Of a stretch of 8,330 bases of DNA, positions 1-6,917 are shown piece after piece. The DNA lies in contig JAAURU010000145.1 of assembly GCA_012032075.1 (NCBI GenBank), positions 1 through 8,330 on the forward strand, given 5' to 3'. Made by a program: the position numbers and the translations under genes. A model generated the notes under the pieces. It saw only the letters and a list, made by a program, of their open reading frames with translations. It was not told where the DNA came from and made no database searches. Each line of letters starts with the position of its first letter. Positions within the stretch are counted from its first letter, which is position 1. The stretch is from Flavobacterium sp. (GTDB taxonomy: Bacteria; Bacteroidota; Bacteroidia; Flavobacteriales; Flavobacteriaceae).

Positions 1-49
1 CTACGTATTGGTTCTTTTTTAGGAAATGGTTTTTTCTTTTGGTTTACCT
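1..49 (-). other. Out-of-frame Lys/Pro-rich tail of the DUF1456 gene
   Basis: Downstream of the DUF1456 stop the minus strand still reads as a basic tail if two A/T runs are each one base longer. The first is the A5 run at 52-56 and the second the T6 run at 15-20. The tail would then continue SFLKVNQKKKPFPKKRTNT and stop at a TAG in 1-3. As written, the frame that contains PFPKK and the frame that contains RTNT differ. The restored gene would encode about 136 residues. This is inference from reading-frame continuity and composition; I have no homologue alignment. Confidence 0.45.
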
Positions 50-409
50 TTAAAAAGAAGGTGCTGGTTTTTTTGAAGTTTCTGTTTTTGGTTTTACTTC
101 TTTTTTTTCGTTTCTATCATTTCCAACATAACCATCTTTTGGAGGTGTGTTTTTATGACTTTTAATCACTTCCATAGGATTTTTAGGTGCTTCTTTTGTT
201 CCTCTTAAATGGATTACTAGACCGTTTAGGAAGTTACGTAATAATTGGTCACCACATTCTACATAATTTGGGTGTTCTTCATTTCTGAAAATGTTTCCTA
301 ATTCACCTTTTGAAACTCTAAAATTTACTAGTTCTAGGATTTCTACTATTTGGTCGTCTCTTAATTGTAAGGCAACACGTAGTTTTTTGAAGATATCGTT
401 ATTTGTCAT
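50..409 (-). CDS. DUF1456 family (YehS-like) protein, single domain
   Basis: As written this encodes 119 residues. Residues 2-68 match the DUF1456 family: TNNDIFKKLRVAL at the start, a middle segment with RVSKGELG and FRNEEHPNY, and ECGDQLLRNFLNGL near the end. E. coli YehS carries two such repeats; here there is one, followed by a hydrophilic Lys/Pro/Glu tail. Molecular function is unknown for the family, and the protein has no signal peptide, so it should be cytoplasmic. I chose the ATG at 407-409 because the family begins MTNND; the frame stays open for 23 codons further upstream, but those codons come from a TACAATA-type heptamer repeat. The C-terminus is probably premature, because a continuing tail is visible in other frames down to position 1. 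It lies 90 bp downstream of the esterase gene on the same strand and has no clear promoter of its own, so co-transcription is possible. Confidence 0.85.
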   Translation of the reverse strand: MTNNDIFKKLRVALQLRDDQIVEILELVNFRVSKGELGNIFRNEEHPNYVECGDQLLRNFLNGLVIHLRGTKEAPKNPMEVIKSHKNTPPKDGYVGNDRNEKKEVKPKTETSKKPAPSF

Positions 410-415
410 TTTTTT

Positions 416-464
416 TATTGTATAATGTATGTTGTAAATTGTATATTGTAAAGCGTGTAATGTA
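416..464 (-). repeat. Degenerate heptamer tandem array, consensus TACAATA
   Basis: Read on the minus strand, seven consecutive 7-base units lie just upstream of the DUF1456 start: TACATTA, CACGCTT, TACAATA, TACAATT, TACAACA, TACATTA, TACAATA. Six of the seven keep the TACA core and one is degenerate. The phase is exact, with units starting every 7 bases from 464 down to 422. Role unknown; it could be a slipped-strand microsatellite, or the leader or regulatory spacer of the DUF1456 gene. Confidence 0.75.
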
Positions 465-491
465 GTTTCAGTATACAATACTACATTATAC
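420..491. repeat. Inverted repeat spanning the DUF1456/esterase spacer
   Basis: GTATAATGTA at 420-429 is the exact reverse complement of TACATTATAC at 482-491. Inside these arms, TATTGTA at 444-450 is the reverse complement of TACAATA at 474-480. The outer arms are separated by 52 bases, so the whole spacer could fold as an AT-rich cruciform or hairpin. No T-run follows the stem in the direction of esterase transcription, so it is not a standard intrinsic terminator. Confidence 0.6.
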
Positions 492-499
492 TTTTCTCA

Positions 500-1285
500 T
501 TAGAAAAGCCAAAGATACGCTTTTGCAAATTCTTTTGCCCAAAGTTTTTCATTATGCTTACCATTTTCTATGATTTGTTTTTTATGTAGATGAAGGCAAT
601 CACATCGTTTTTCTCTTATGAGTTGGATTATTTTGTTCATATCAGCCACCATTTCTTCGCTTTCACTATCTCCACACATGAAATAGAATTTGGTATCCAT
701 TTTTTTTGTGGCTTCTGTTAAGGTGAAGATTTCATTAGAAAACCAAAAAGAAGGAGAAAAAACACCAACTTTTCCGAAAATATCAGGATATTTTAATCCA
801 GCATAATAAGAAGTTAAACCACCTAATGAACTTCCCATGATTCCTGTGTTTCTTGTATTACTTTTAGTTCGATAAACAGAATCAACATATGGTTTTAAAG
901 TTGAAACGATAAAATCGAGGTATGCATTAGCATTTCCACCACCGTATTTTTCATTTTTATAAGGAGTGAGTTCACTTAGTCTTTTATTGTTTCCGTGTTC
1001 GATTGCAATAATTATTATTTTGGCTTGTAAACTATCTAAGGTTTCATCAATTCTCCATTCACCAGCATAAGAAGATTTTGCGTCAAATAAATTTTGTGCA
1101 TCATGCATGTATAAAACAGGATATTTTTTAGTTGAAGTAGTATATTCTAATGGTAAATACACCCATATTTTCTTTATAGTATCGAGTTGAGGTGCTTTAA
1201 TTTCAAAAGTTGAATAGCGATTTTGAGCGAGAATACTATTGGATAAACAAAAAAAGACTATAAAAACTAAGGCAAGTTTTTTCAT
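500..1285 (-). CDS. Secreted alpha/beta-hydrolase, putative esterase (esterase D / Fes-like family)
   Basis: The 261-residue product starts with a type I signal peptide (MKKLALVFIVFFCLSNSILA, likely cut before QN), so it acts in the periplasm or outside the cell. The mature part matches the esterase family of enterochelin-esterase type. VYLPLEY and VLYMHDAQNLF (about 57-67) form the early strands and oxyanion region. GSSLGG at 151-156 is the nucleophile elbow, with Ser153. Asp206 in CGDSES and His244 in NGKHNEKLW are the likely rest of the triad. The length is normal for a single-domain member. The substrate cannot be told from sequence; carboxylic esters or siderophore-type esters are both possible. 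The ATG at 1283-1285 is the only start that gives a complete signal peptide. The gene is divergent from the TerB-like gene, with 48 bp between the two start codons, and is followed by the repeat spacer and the DUF1456 gene. Confidence 0.85.
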   Translation of the reverse strand: MKKLALVFIVFFCLSNSILAQNRYSTFEIKAPQLDTIKKIWVYLPLEYTTSTKKYPVLYMHDAQNLFDAKSSYAGEWRIDETLDSLQAKIIIIAIEHGNNKRLSELTPYKNEKYGGGNANAYLDFIVSTLKPYVDSVYRTKSNTRNTGIMGSSLGGLTSYYAGLKYPDIFGKVGVFSPSFWFSNEIFTLTEATKKMDTKFYFMCGDSESEEMVADMNKIIQLIREKRCDCLHLHKKQIIENGKHNEKLWAKEFAKAYLWLF

Positions 1286-1292
1286 TTTTAAT

Positions 1293-1300
1293 TATATTTG
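1293..1300 (+). promoter_or_regulatory. Putative Bacteroidota -7 promoter element for the TerB-like gene
   Basis: TATATTTG fits the Bacteroidota -7 consensus TAnnTTTG and lies 33 bp upstream of the chosen ATG at 1334, which would give a leader of roughly 25-30 bases. A clear TTTG-type -33 box is not seen at the expected distance. The identical 8-mer lies upstream of the large T9SS gene (6008-6015, minus strand). This position also argues against the TTG start at 1298, which overlaps the element. Confidence 0.4.
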
Positions 1301-1333
1301 GATAATATTAACCTTTATAAATGTACTATTTTG

Positions 1334-1735
1334 ATGGAAACCTACCAAGAAAAAATTAGTTTGTTACAAGAAATGATTGCTTTTGCACTGATTGATGGTG
1401 AATTGCACGATAGAGAATATGATTTTATTGAGATGGTTTCTCTTGAATTAGATATTGATAAATCTACTTTTCATCAACTTTTTGAAAATAGATCAGAAGT
1501 TAAGGTAATTAAAGACGAGTTTAGTAGGGTTTGCCAATTTTACAGATTAGCTTTATTAATGCACGCTGATGGAGTTTTGCATGATAGAGAGCAGGTTAAA
1601 ATTAATGAGATTGGAATTAACATGGGACTGAATCCTTATGCTATGAAGCGTGTTTTACACTTAATGAAAAAATCACCTAATCGAATGGTGGATGGACAAA
1701 CATTATTATCTGTATTTGCTGAGCAACATAATTAA
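1334..1735 (+). CDS. TerB-like (tellurite-resistance TerB family) cytoplasmic protein
   Basis: The product is 133 residues, predicted all-helical and soluble, with no signal peptide. It shows two near-identical acidic loops, DGELHDRE at residues 21-28 and DGVLHDRE at 79-86, each following a hydrophobic helix (EMIAFALI and RLALLMHA). This internal duplication and the metal-binding-like Asp/Glu loops are typical of the TerB fold. Small flavobacterial proteins of this type are often labelled TerB family or, misleadingly, excinuclease subunit B; no UvrB motifs are present. Biochemical function is unknown, and tellurite resistance should not be assumed because no terC, terD or terE genes are nearby. 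I chose the ATG at 1334 (METYQEKISLLQEMIAF); an upstream TTG at 1298 would add 12 residues unlike the family and overlap the promoter. The gene is a single-gene unit that ends in a hairpin. Confidence 0.75.
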   Translation: METYQEKISLLQEMIAFALIDGELHDREYDFIEMVSLELDIDKSTFHQLFENRSEVKVIKDEFSRVCQFYRLALLMHADGVLHDREQVKINEIGINMGLNPYAMKRVLHLMKKSPNRMVDGQTLLSVFAEQHN

Positions 1736-1770
1736 ATAAAAAAATCGATTTAACGGGCTTTTTTTTATTT
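1734..1770. terminator. AT-rich bidirectional hairpin between convergent genes
   Basis: AAATAAAAAAA at 1734-1744 pairs perfectly with TTTTTTTATTT at 1760-1770 (11 bp), leaving a 15-base loop that contains ACGGGC. The left arm overlaps the TAA of the TerB-like gene. Each arm supplies a U-run for one direction, so it could end both the TerB-like gene and the T9SS gene that stops at 1789. The stem is purely A/T, so stability is modest. Confidence 0.5.
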
Positions 1771-1788
1771 AATATATTTATTATATTA

Positions 1789-2113
1789 TTAGAATATTAA
1801 TTTCTTTGTCGTTATATTATTATCATAGTCAGAAACTTTAACAAATAATGCTTGCGAGTTTTTACTAATACTATTAATAATGAAAGTTGTATTATTTATA
1901 TTAGTGTTATTATAAATAATTTTACCTAAAACATCATAAACTGTTATTTCTTTTATTTTTTCATTAGAATTAATATTTATTCCTAAATCATTTGAAAAAA
2001 TTGAAGTAGTGTTTGTTGAATTAGAAACAGTAGTTAATAATGCATTGGTATAAACAATTTCAAATCGGTCATTAAACGTTCCAGAATCTGAATAGAATGA
2101 GTAGGCAGTATTC
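1789..2113 (-). other. Out-of-frame T9SS C-terminal sorting domain, type C-like
   Basis: Minus-strand translation of this stretch is open to the TAA at 1789-1791. It reads NTAYSFYSDSGTFNDRFEIV, then YTNALL, IFSNDLGININS, EKIKEITVYDVLGKIIY, SQALFVKVSDYDNN and a final TKKLIF. The RFEIVYTN hinge, the VYDVLGK strand and the KK-aromatic end match flavobacterial type C sorting signals, which direct export through the type IX secretion system. In the frame as written upstream, the protein instead ends with about 30 unrelated residues and a stop at 2034. One added base near 2114 (ATAAG to ATAAAG on the minus strand) joins HDI to KNTAYSF without a break. Confidence 0.8.
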
Positions 2114-5100
2114 TTATGTCATGAATTCTGTTTAGAAGTTTATCTTTAACATAAATAGATTGAGTGTCAAATAAGCCATCAAAGTTTTCTATAGAAATTG
2201 AATAATTTCCAGCGTCAATCACTTTGTAGCCTAGTATTATAATGTCATCTTCATTAAAAGGCAAACCTTTTCCTTGAATAACATATTCGGTATCATCAAT
2301 AATACTATACATTGACGGTTTTGATACATCTAACATCTTTCCATCAATTAGGTTATCATGAATACTACTAGCACCTTCCATGTAACCAATTAAAAATTGA
2401 TTATAAGATACATTTTCATCATTAAAGTTTAATCTAAATGCATGTTTTTCAAGTTCTTGACTCATTTTGAAAAACTGTGTTGAAACTGACGCATTTACTC
2501 TTTGAGTATTTTTAAAGAAGCAATCTTGTAAAGCACTTGATTGAATATAAAAACCTTGACCTGTTTGAATAGTTCCGTTAGGGATTTTTGCACTTCCAAA
2601 AGCAGCAACACCACCTAAAGTAGTATAAGAAGCAAAATTATTTTGAGGATAAGCTCCACCACTTGCTGGAGTTGTATTTGTCCAAAAGTATAAAGTACCA
2701 ACATTCAAATTATCATTTAAAAAAGTTGTTGCACTTATAGGAGAAGCATAAGGATTCCCTAAAAGATTAATTCCTTTTCCTACTCTTTGAGAAGCATCTC
2801 CATTAAACGGTACTCCTTGGAATTGGCCATTATAAGCTGAAGCTACTGTAGTTGACCAATTGTTTGCTACTCTTATCATATATCCTTTTCCATTTACAAA
2901 ATTTGTTGTAGGATCTACAGATTGATAGGCAGTAGGAGTAGATGTTCCTGTATATAAGTATTCGTAAAATCGTGTTGCTATAGTATTAGGAGAAAAAGCT
3001 TGTAATTGCTGATTAGAAACTGGTGATGACCAAGCTGTATAATCTCTACGAACCATAGGAGAAGAATTTCTTTTTACTATAATGTTACCTGAATTTACAT
3101 CTTTATTAATTTGTCGAAGAGCAGCTTCATTTTCAATTACTAAACTGGAACCAGAATCGACTGTTAAGCCACCACCAATAATGAAAGTATGTGAAGGATT
3201 AAAAGTTACCGTTGCATTATTTGTAATAGTTACAGTACAAGCTTGTAAGTTTGCTGTAGAACTATAATTTCCCGTAAAAATTGCCTCAGTTGAAGCTGTA
3301 GGAACACCATTTGACCAAGCTGTACCATTCCATGTAGTAGTTGTGCCATTACAAAGCGTGATTTTAGATTGGTAAATTCCATTACCATGTGTTCCTATTA
3401 ATAAAGTTCCATCAGAATGTCTATAATCTAATGAACTAACTAATGCAAATCCAATTTCGTTTGCACCTTGTCTTACCCAGTCTGTAGTTAAAGGGTTTGT
3501 AGAACTGTATAAACCTCTAGCCGTTCCAACATAATATAAGGTTTGACCGTTTACTTCTGTAATAGCAGCGGAACGTATCGAGTGAAATTCTAAATTTCTT
3601 TCTACTAATGTCCATGTTGGACTCGCTGCAGTAGCATTGGCAGTATAAAAAATACTTTGTGTACCATAATTTGAATAAGTAGCTAAAACAATATTTCTAT
3701 TTGTAGGATGAATGGCTAAACCAGTTACAATTGATGGAAAACCTATCGTTGCACCAGTAGGTGTGATATCTACAGCAGCTGAAAAACTAGTAGCATTTCT
3801 AGGATCATTTAAACGATAAATATGACCTTCGTCACCACCAAGTAATAAATAACTTGTAGCAGAATTATAAGTTCCTCTAGTAGTTGAAAATCTTTTAAAA
3901 AAATCAGTATGTCCTTTTAAGGCAGTTGTTCCCATATCTGTCCAAGTTCCAGATGTAACCGTTGAAGAGTTATTTGTTTTCCATAATTTGTCACGTCCAG
4001 CATAATATAAATTACTGTTATTATCTGGATCTAGATAAAAATAGGTAACAAACTCACTTGCAGAACCAGTTGGTGTTATGGTAGCAGCAGTTGGACAGTC
4101 TCTATAGATATTTCCATTTTGTGTTCCCATAAAAAAGGGTACACATGCATTATCTCTTGATATTCCTACAGCAACACCATCACCACCAAAAACACTAGTC
4201 ATGGTAGTATTATTAGGTAAACTAAAAAAAGTAGCACCACCTGCCGTTGTACCATTATCTTGAGCACCACCTAAAACTCCATCTGAACCACTTAATGGAT
4301 CCATTACTACATGATAATATTGATAAGTTTGATAATTATTATTTATGTTTGTCCAAGCTACAGAAGCGGCATTAATATTATTAGTTCGATGGATTCCTCC
4401 ATCTGTTCCAGATAAGAGAACATTTGGGTTTAAAGGGTTAAACACTAAAGTGTGTATATCGGGATGATGTGTTGTTCCACCAACGCTCCAAAGACCATAA
4501 GAATTGGGGCTTGTATAACCACCAATTCTTACAAACTATCTGTATTTATATTATTAATTTTATAAGCATTTGTTCCACCAATTACAATAAAGTTTTCATT
4601 ATCTGGTTTTACTGAAACAACTAAGTCATAAGCGCCTTGAGAGTTAAAAGGATCATTTCCAGCACTTCCTCCTGGTTCATCTGGTATTTTGGCTGAAAAA
4701 TTTGTCCATGTTGTTGTTCCTTGATTCCATTTCCATAAATCACAATCTCCAGGAGATAAAGTAGTTCCTGTTTTTAAATATAAAGCGTAAACAATATTCT
4801 CATTAGATGGTGCAAGACCCAATACAACTCTTCCACTCATTGACCAAGCTGTAGGAGCTCCATTATCGGCAATTCTGCTCCAACTTCCTACACCTGTTGG
4901 TGAAGTCCAAATACCTCTAATAGCCGTTTCAGAATTACCTGAAAAAGCACAATATACTCTTCCAGTAGAAGTTATAACAACATCTACCATTTTTGAAGCA
5001 TTTGGTGTAGTGTCATTTCTTTCAGTCGTCCAGTTTGTACCATCAAATCTTGTTAGACTTCCAGAAATTCCTGCAAATACTTCTCCTGTTATTGGATGTA

Positions 5101-5967
5101 CAACAATTCGATGCACAAAATCAAATCTATTATCAAATATTTCTTGAGTTGAATTAGTATTGGCTATTTGTGTCCAAGTTAATCCACTGTCGGTTGATCT
5201 CCAAATTCCTCTTCCATAATATAATGCACCTGATAAAGAAGCGCTATTTCCAAGTGACTCTCCAGTACCATAATACCAAATATTCTGAAAACCTGGTCTT
5301 GGATCTTGTGCAATAGTAGTAACATTATGTATATCATTTGAGAGGAAACTTTTACCCAACTTGCACCTCCATTTGTAGTTCTAAAAACACCACCACTAAT
5401 TGCTCCTGCTAATATTGTGTTTCCAGTAGCATCACTTTTGTCATAAACAAGCGCTCTTGTTCTTCCTCCTAAATTACCAGGACCTCTATTGACATAATTA
5501 GGTGCTGATACTCTAGCAAATTCATCATTAGTAGCTAATTTTGCATTTTCAGCTTCTTTTAGTTCTAATTTTTTATCTATTGAAGAAATTTTACCCGTTA
5601 TAGGATTAACTTGCATGTAGTATTCATATAATAAGCGACCTTCATTAAATTGTGCACGCTCTTCTATAGTTTTCTTTTTCCCTTGTTTTGTAGGATTAAC
5701 TACCTTTCTTTCAATTTTAGATTTAAAGGCGCTAGTTTTTGATGAAGTTTGGATGCTATTTACAGCTATATTCTTTTTTGTAATTGATTCTTTTAATGCT
5801 ACTTTTGGTTTTGTAACAACTTCTTTGATAATTTCTTTTTTGTTGATATTTCTTTTTTCTTTATTAGAATCTATCTTAATAGTAGGTGAAATAGTAGTAG
5901 AATAATAAAAATAACTTATTGTTATAAAGAAAAACAAAAATAATTTAGGTAATAATTTTTTTTTCAT
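1789..5967 (-). pseudogene. T9SS-secreted BNR/Vps10-type beta-propeller protein, frameshifted into four frames
   Basis: One gene of about 1,393 residues is inferred once three single-base shifts are repaired, at about 5341-5346, 4533-4535 and 2111-2117. Pieces as written: 5967 down to about 5342 (hydrophobic N-terminal export segment around residues 8-23, a Lys-rich linker, then NRGPGNLGGRTRALVYD); 5341 to 4533; 4534 to 2114; and 2113 to 1789. Asp-box or BNR motifs include TTNGGASW, STDSGLTW and HHPDIH followed by SGTDGGIHRT, as in sortilin/Vps10-type propellers. Roughly 2500-3360 encodes a module frequent in flavobacterial secreted proteins (WNGTAWSNGVPT, IENEAALRQIN, VKRNSSPMVRRDYTAWSSPV, GINLLGNPYASPI). 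The last part is a T9SS sorting domain. Expected location is the cell surface or medium; binding partner unknown. The ATG at 5965-5967 gives the export signal, and a TATATTTG element lies upstream. The GTG at 4443-4445, which could be taken as a start, is an internal codon. Sequencing error is more likely than true decay, since all pieces keep conserved motifs. Confidence 0.8.
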
Positions 5968-6007
5968 AGTATAAAATAATAAGGGATTGTGGGTGTAATA
6001 TTATTTA

Positions 6008-6015
6008 CAAATATA
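6008..6015 (-). promoter_or_regulatory. Putative Bacteroidota -7 promoter element for the T9SS gene
   Basis: On the minus strand this reads TATATTTG, a match to TAnnTTTG, 40 bases upstream of the ATG at 5967. A start site about 7 bases downstream would give a leader of roughly 30-35 bases. The upstream -33 region is T-rich (CTTTTTTCCC) without a clean TTTG. Confidence 0.45.
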
Positions 6016-6162
6016 CATAAATGAAAGGGAAAAAAGTTATTATTAATAATTAAATTTATTTATAGTTTCTCTAAAAATAAGTGAATGGTTTAATTTCCGT
6101 TTAATACTTAAAATCATGAAATTTAGTCAGTTATGTATTAAAATAATCTTAAAAAATAAGTC

Positions 6163-6199
6163 AAAATGTCTTTTAGATTGCTTTTAGAAAAGTCATTTT
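6163..6199. repeat. Imperfect hairpin with one-turn-spaced direct repeat upstream of Hsp20
   Basis: AAAATGTCTTTT (6163-6174) and AAAAGTCATTTT (6188-6199) are inverted repeats that pair at 11 of 12 positions around a 13-base loop. Overlapping them, CTTTTAGA occurs at 6170-6177 and again at 6181-6188, exactly 11 bp apart, close to one helical turn. The structure sits directly upstream of the candidate Hsp20 -7 element, in the position of a -33 box or operator. It could be a regulator-binding site; no known operator was recognised. Confidence 0.4.
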
Positions 6200-6208
6200 A
6201 ACCTTTTT

Positions 6209-6216
6209 TAATTTTG
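6209..6216 (+). promoter_or_regulatory. Putative Bacteroidota -7 promoter element for Hsp20
   Basis: TAATTTTG fits TAnnTTTG and lies about 56 bases upstream of the ATG at 6272. A good TTG -33 box is not at the normal spacing: TTG at 6178-6180 is too far away, and TTTTAG at 6182-6187 is nearer but weak. This may reflect a stress-dependent promoter, but that is inference. Confidence 0.35.
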
Positions 6217-6271
6217 GAATATTGTTTGTTATTTAATAGTAAAATAAGTGTTTAACTAAAAATTTATAGAT

Positions 6272-6712
6272 ATGAACTTAGTAAAATCAAATCCGAAATT
6301 GTTTTTTCCATCAGTAATGGAAGAATTTTTTAAACCAGACTTTATGGGTGGTGTTCAAGGGTTTTCTAATTCCACAATACCAGCTGTAAATATTAAAGAA
6401 ACTGAAACTGAATTTAAAATTGAGTTAGCTTCACCAGGATTAAAAAGGGAAGATTTCAAAATCGAAATCGATGAAAATGTGTTGTCAATTTTATCTGAGC
6501 GAAAAAATGAATCAGAAGGAAAAAGTGATAATGGGAAATATACCCGTAAAGAATTTAGTTTTTCTTCTTTCAAACGTTCTTTTACATTGCCAGATACGAT
6601 AAATGAGGATGAAATTAAAGCTGACTATCAAGATGGAGTTTTACATTTAAACCTGCCAAAAAGAGAGGAAGCATTGCCAAAACCAAAACGATTTATTGAG
6701 ATTGGTAACTAA
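6272..6712 (+). CDS. Hsp20 / alpha-crystallin family small heat-shock protein
   Basis: The 146-residue product has the normal length and architecture of a bacterial class A small heat-shock protein. A short N-terminal arm (FFPSVMEEFFKPDF) precedes the alpha-crystallin domain, from about residue 37 (PAVNIKETETEFKIEL) to about 130. The domain ends with the hallmark GVLHLNLPK at 122-130, and the C-terminal tail carries an I-x-I motif, IEI at 142-144, that docks neighbouring subunits in oligomers. It should be a cytoplasmic ATP-independent holdase that keeps unfolding proteins soluble for refolding by DnaK-type chaperones. The frame is intact. The ATG at 6272 is preceded by an A/T-rich leader with no Shine-Dalgarno sequence, usual in this phylum. 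It is transcribed alone, divergent from the T9SS gene, and followed 19 bp after its stop by a strong hairpin. Confidence 0.95.
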   Translation: MNLVKSNPKLFFPSVMEEFFKPDFMGGVQGFSNSTIPAVNIKETETEFKIELASPGLKREDFKIEIDENVLSILSERKNESEGKSDNGKYTRKEFSFSSFKRSFTLPDTINEDEIKADYQDGVLHLNLPKREEALPKPKRFIEIGN

Positions 6713-6731
6713 TTAGTTGATTGATTTATGC

Positions 6732-6764
6732 AAAAAGCCTATAGATTTATTCTTTAGGCTTTTT
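6732..6764. terminator. Bidirectional intrinsic terminator
   Basis: AAAAAGCCTA (6732-6741) and TAGGCTTTTT (6755-6764) form a perfect 10-bp stem with a 13-base loop. The T-run serves Hsp20 on the plus strand, and the A-run serves the convergent minus-strand gene. The restored stop of that gene is at 6773, only 8 bases from this hairpin, which supports the repaired reading frame. Confidence 0.85.
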
Positions 6765-6772
6765 CATCCTAA

Positions 6773-6917
6773 TTAATTATTTCCTAAACAAGGTCTTCCC
6801 ATGATATTTGGAACAACATTAGAAAAGTAATAATTCATTTTTCTGTATTTGCTTTATGTGTGTCATCAGGATTTCTGTTTTTTATTGCATCCATTTCTTC
6901 TTGTGCATTTTTGTAAT
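6773..6917 (-). other. Out-of-frame C-terminal tail of the OmpA-adjacent unknown gene
   Basis: Past the stop at 6918 the minus strand stays coding-like in two other frames. With one base added in the T4 run at 6924-6927, the protein continues KIIDYKNAQEEMDAIKNRN and PDDTHKANTEK to a TGA at 6835-6837. With one more base added in the T5 run at 6838-6842, it continues MNYYFSNVVPNIMGRPCLGN and a final N, to a TAA at 6773-6775. Both repairs are single-base losses. The repaired protein would be about 428 residues, and its end sits next to the terminator. Confidence 0.5.

Larger units (their letters stand above)
5968..6271. other. 304-bp divergent intergenic region between the T9SS gene and Hsp20
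   Basis: This very AT-rich stretch separates two divergent starts. It holds a TATATTTG element facing the T9SS gene (6008-6015), an imperfect hairpin with an embedded direct repeat (6163-6199) and a TAATTTTG element facing Hsp20 (6209-6216). No open reading frame worth calling, no CIRCE-type heat-shock operator and no tRNA-like or riboswitch-like fold was seen in the rest. Confidence 0.6.

Noticed and set aside
410..478. 23-codon N-terminal extension of the DUF1456 protein
   Set aside because: The codons are the TACAATA heptamer repeat read as protein, while the DUF1456 family starts at MTNND.
1298..1333. TTG start adding 12 residues to the TerB-like protein
   Set aside because: It overlaps the likely -7 element and the added residues do not match the family, whereas the ATG at 1334 does.
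3082..3267. Plus-strand open frame of 61 codons inside the T9SS gene
   Set aside because: It lies antisense to a stretch with clear flavobacterial protein motifs (IENEAALRQIN, TVDSGSSL) and has no family resemblance or promoter.
4443..4445. GTG as start of a separate propeller gene
   Set aside because: The same frame runs upstream through HHPDIHTL and GGYTSPNSYGLW to the frameshift at 4533-4535, so the GTG is an internal Val codon.
2111..5346. Programmed ribosomal frameshifting in the T9SS gene
   Set aside because: Three separate shifts would be needed and none of the sites has a slippery heptamer; similar breaks occur in unrelated neighbouring genes.
6001..6271. CIRCE-type heat-shock operator upstream of Hsp20
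   Set aside because: No TTAGCACTC/GAGTGCTAA inverted repeat is present.
6355..6573. Minus-strand open frame of 72 codons inside the Hsp20 gene
   Set aside because: It is antisense to an intact alpha-crystallin domain and its translation is a low-complexity shadow.
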